Source: Bacillota bacterium (GTDB taxonomy: Bacteria; Bacillota; SHA-98; UBA4971). Taken from it: a DNA stretch of 43,878 nt. Shown in pieces: positions 42,389 through 43,878 of the stretch; the stretch's first letter is position 1, and every line of letters starts with the position of its first letter. The position numbers were made by a program, and so were the translations under genes. The stretch is taken from contig JASEJE010000025.1 in NCBI GenBank assembly GCA_030024085.1, forward strand, positions 1 to 43,878. Reading direction: 5' to 3'. The notes under the pieces are model-generated. The model ran no database searches and was not told where the DNA came from. It saw nothing but the letters and a program-made list of their open reading frames with translations.

Positions 42389-43783
42389 TCAGACGGGACG
42401 CCCCACACCCTTCTCCGCGCGCCTCCGGAAGAAGTCCATCGCGACCTCCGGGAACATGATGTAGGTCAGGACGTCCTCGTCCTTTTCGATATAGTCTCTC
42501 ACCGTCTCGCGCGCTTTCTCGAGTTCCGGCTCGAGAAGATCCGCAGGCCTGGTCGTGATGACCTCCTCATCGCCGATGACCATCCTCCGGACCTCGTCCG
42601 AGATGGGAGCGGGGGGCCTGCCGTAAAGCCCCCGCACGTAGTCCTTGATCTCGCGGGACTTCACGCTGTACCGCCTGCCCGTTGCCACGTTCAGCACTGC
42701 CTGCGTGCCCACGATCTGGCTCATCGGGGTGACGAGCGGGGGGTAACCCATCTCCTCGCGCACCCTCGGCACTTCGGCGAGGACCTCGTCGAGCCTGCCG
42801 AGCATGCCCTGGCTCGAAAGCTGGGCGCGCAGGTTCGAGAGCATGCCCCCGGGAATCTGCCACCTGAGCGCTTCAGCGTTGACAGCGATCGGAGCAGCCG
42901 TCTTCTGATAATCGGGCTTGATGCGAACGAAATGGGCGTTTATCTCCGCAAGCGCCCGAAGGTCGAGCATCGTGTCGTACGGCGTCCCATGGAGGGCTGC
43001 CACAATCGATTCGGTCGGAGGCTGGCTCGAGCCGAGGGCCAGCGCCGATATGGCAGTGTCCACGCAGTCCACGTCGGCCTCGACGGCCTTGAGGTATGCC
43101 ATGGACGCCATCCCGCTGGTATAGTGGCTATGGAGCTGGACCGGCACGGAAAGAGTCTCCTTCAGCCGCCCGACAAGCTCGTATGCGGCGTATGGCGCGA
43201 TGAGCCCGGCCATGTCCTTGATACAGATGGAGTCGGCGCCCATGTCCTCCAGCGCTCTCGCGGTGGTGACATAGTGCTCGATGTCGTGAACAGGGCTCAG
43301 CGTGTAGACGACGCACGCCTGAACGTGCGCACCCTCCCTTTTCGCGACCTCCATGGGCTTGGCCATGTTCCGTAGGTCGTTGAGGGCGTCGAAGATACGC
43401 ATGATGTCGATTCCGCATCTGATGGCGTGCGTGACGAAAGCATCGACTACGTCGTCCGGGTAGTGGTGGTATCCCACCAGATTCTGGCCTCGCAGGAGCA
43501 TCTGGAGTGGTGTCTTCCTTATTCTCGTCTTCAGGGCGCGAAGCCGGTCCCAGGGATCCTCATCGAGGTAGCGCAGGCATGTGTCGAATGTCGCTCCGCC
43601 CCATACCTCCAGCGAGAAGTAGCCTATCTCGTCGATCTTCTCAGCTATGGCCAGCATGTCGTCGGTCTTCATCCTGGTCGCAAGGAGGGACTGATGAGCG
43701 TCGCGGAGCACCGTTTCCGTGATTCCGACACGCCTTCTTGCAGCCAGGTGGCTGCCTGCGTCCCCGCCGGGAACCTGGTGCAT
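42389..43783 (-). CDS. pycB: Carboxyltransferase subunit: pyruvate carboxylase subunit B / oxaloacetate decarboxylase alpha type
   Basis: The 464-residue protein belongs to the biotin-dependent carboxyltransferase TIM-barrel family: ITETVLRDAHQSLLATRMKT, FSLEVWGGATFDTCLRYLDE, DPWDRLRALKTRIRKTPLQM, LLRGQNLVGYHHYPDDVVD, the metal-binding SVPVQLHSHYTSGMA and the catalytic-lysine region ADSICIKDMAGLIAPY. It transfers carboxylate between biotin and pyruvate/oxaloacetate. The C-terminal biotinyl domain (M-K-M motif) found in many full-length forms (about 580-640 residues) is absent; the protein ends at the PYC/OADA domain, so a separate biotin carrier is needed. The second ATG (43783) was chosen because GGAGG is nine bases upstream. 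It is flanked by palindromic repeats on both sides. Confidence 0.92.
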   Translation of the reverse strand: MHQVPGGDAGSHLAARRRVGITETVLRDAHQSLLATRMKTDDMLAIAEKIDEIGYFSLEVWGGATFDTCLRYLDEDPWDRLRALKTRIRKTPLQMLLRGQNLVGYHHYPDDVVDAFVTHAIRCGIDIMRIFDALNDLRNMAKPMEVAKREGAHVQACVVYTLSPVHDIEHYVTTARALEDMGADSICIKDMAGLIAPYAAYELVGRLKETLSVPVQLHSHYTSGMASMAYLKAVEADVDCVDTAISALALGSSQPPTESIVAALHGTPYDTMLDLRALAEINAHFVRIKPDYQKTAAPIAVNAEALRWQIPGGMLSNLRAQLSSQGMLGRLDEVLAEVPRVREEMGYPPLVTPMSQIVGTQAVLNVATGRRYSVKSREIKDYVRGLYGRPPAPISDEVRRMVIGDEEVITTRPADLLEPELEKARETVRDYIEKDEDVLTYIMFPEVAMDFFRRRAEKGVGRPV

Positions 43784-43820
43784 GTCAACCATCCTCCTCA
43801 ATCCGTTCTGCCTCATCCAG

Positions 43821-43878
43821 GTGGATCGCCACAGATTCGCGCTACTTTTCAGCGCGCAGGTCCTCGCCAGGGTTGCCG
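43821..43878. repeat. Palindromic repeat, copy 8 (one arm, cut by window edge)
   Basis: GGATCGCCACAGATTCGCGC, then TACTTTTCAGCGCGCAGGTC, then GCCAGGGTTGCCG matches the arm at 42131-42186 nearly base for base, and the complement of the right arm of copy 5. The centre and other arm lie beyond the window. It sits 40 bases upstream of the pycB-like start. Confidence 0.85.

Noticed and set aside
16706-43878. CRISPR array
   Set aside because: The repeated elements are long, palindromic, widely scattered and not separated by uniform spacers; no cas genes are present.

Overview
The window comes from a GC-rich, endospore-forming, probably anaerobic member of the Bacillota (Firmicutes). Supporting evidence: a full-length spoIIE followed by tilS and ftsH in the order known from Bacillus/Clostridium; a B12-dependent (class II) ribonucleotide reductase; a tungsten-type aldehyde:ferredoxin oxidoreductase cluster; a PycB/OadA-type carboxyltransferase; strong GGAGG-type ribosome binding sites; and frequent GTG and TTG start codons. 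I cannot name the genus. No tRNA, rRNA, CRISPR array or intact transposase was seen.

Layout. 1-6.5 kb (minus): nrdJ with an upstream regulatory block (two NrdR-type boxes and three 16-bp iterons carrying a DnaA box), a TnpB relic, and a two-gene operon of an opine-dehydrogenase-like protein and a B12-binding mutase-like protein. 6.5-7.4 kb: a ydaO-type (c-di-AMP) riboswitch, a hairpin, a 41-bp perfect palindrome and a possible GNAT remnant. 7.4-10.4 kb: two tandem MATE exporters. 10.4-16.6 kb: an exported AMMECR1-like protein followed by a giant alpha-2-macroglobulin with a C-terminal VanW domain. 17.2-18.5 kb (plus): a LysM/BsuPI protein and a NifU-C protein. 18.7-24.4 kb (minus): a GGDEF protein, a four-cluster ferredoxin, AOR, a MoaD-like protein and an FAD/NAD oxidoreductase. 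25-26.9 kb (plus): a chemoreceptor. 27-35.6 kb (minus): hutU, ftsH, tilS and spoIIE. 35.7-39.1 kb (minus): a MacB-like ABC exporter operon. 39.4-40.1 kb (plus): a Yip1-like membrane protein. 40.3-43.8 kb (minus): adenine deaminase and a pycB-like gene.

The most unusual signal is a family of palindromic interspersed repeats. All copies share a 12-bp core (GGGTTGCCGGTG and its complement) flanked by interchangeable outer arms. At least seven copies are visible. Most fill gaps between genes, and several begin exactly at a stop codon (nrdJ, the B12 gene, AOR, pycB). One copy joins a tnpB relic directly, and one lies in frame inside tilS, where it encodes about 43 residues. This resembles the protein-coding palindromic elements of Rickettsia but in an unrelated, GC-rich sporeformer.

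Other points of interest are the alpha-2-macroglobulin/VanW fusion beside an exported AMMECR1 domain, the c-di-AMP riboswitch ahead of an uncharacterised B12/opine-dehydrogenase pair, and the cell-cycle-type control region ahead of nrdJ. Coordinates were derived by reading the sequence by eye; start codons chosen from ribosome binding sites may be a few bases off.
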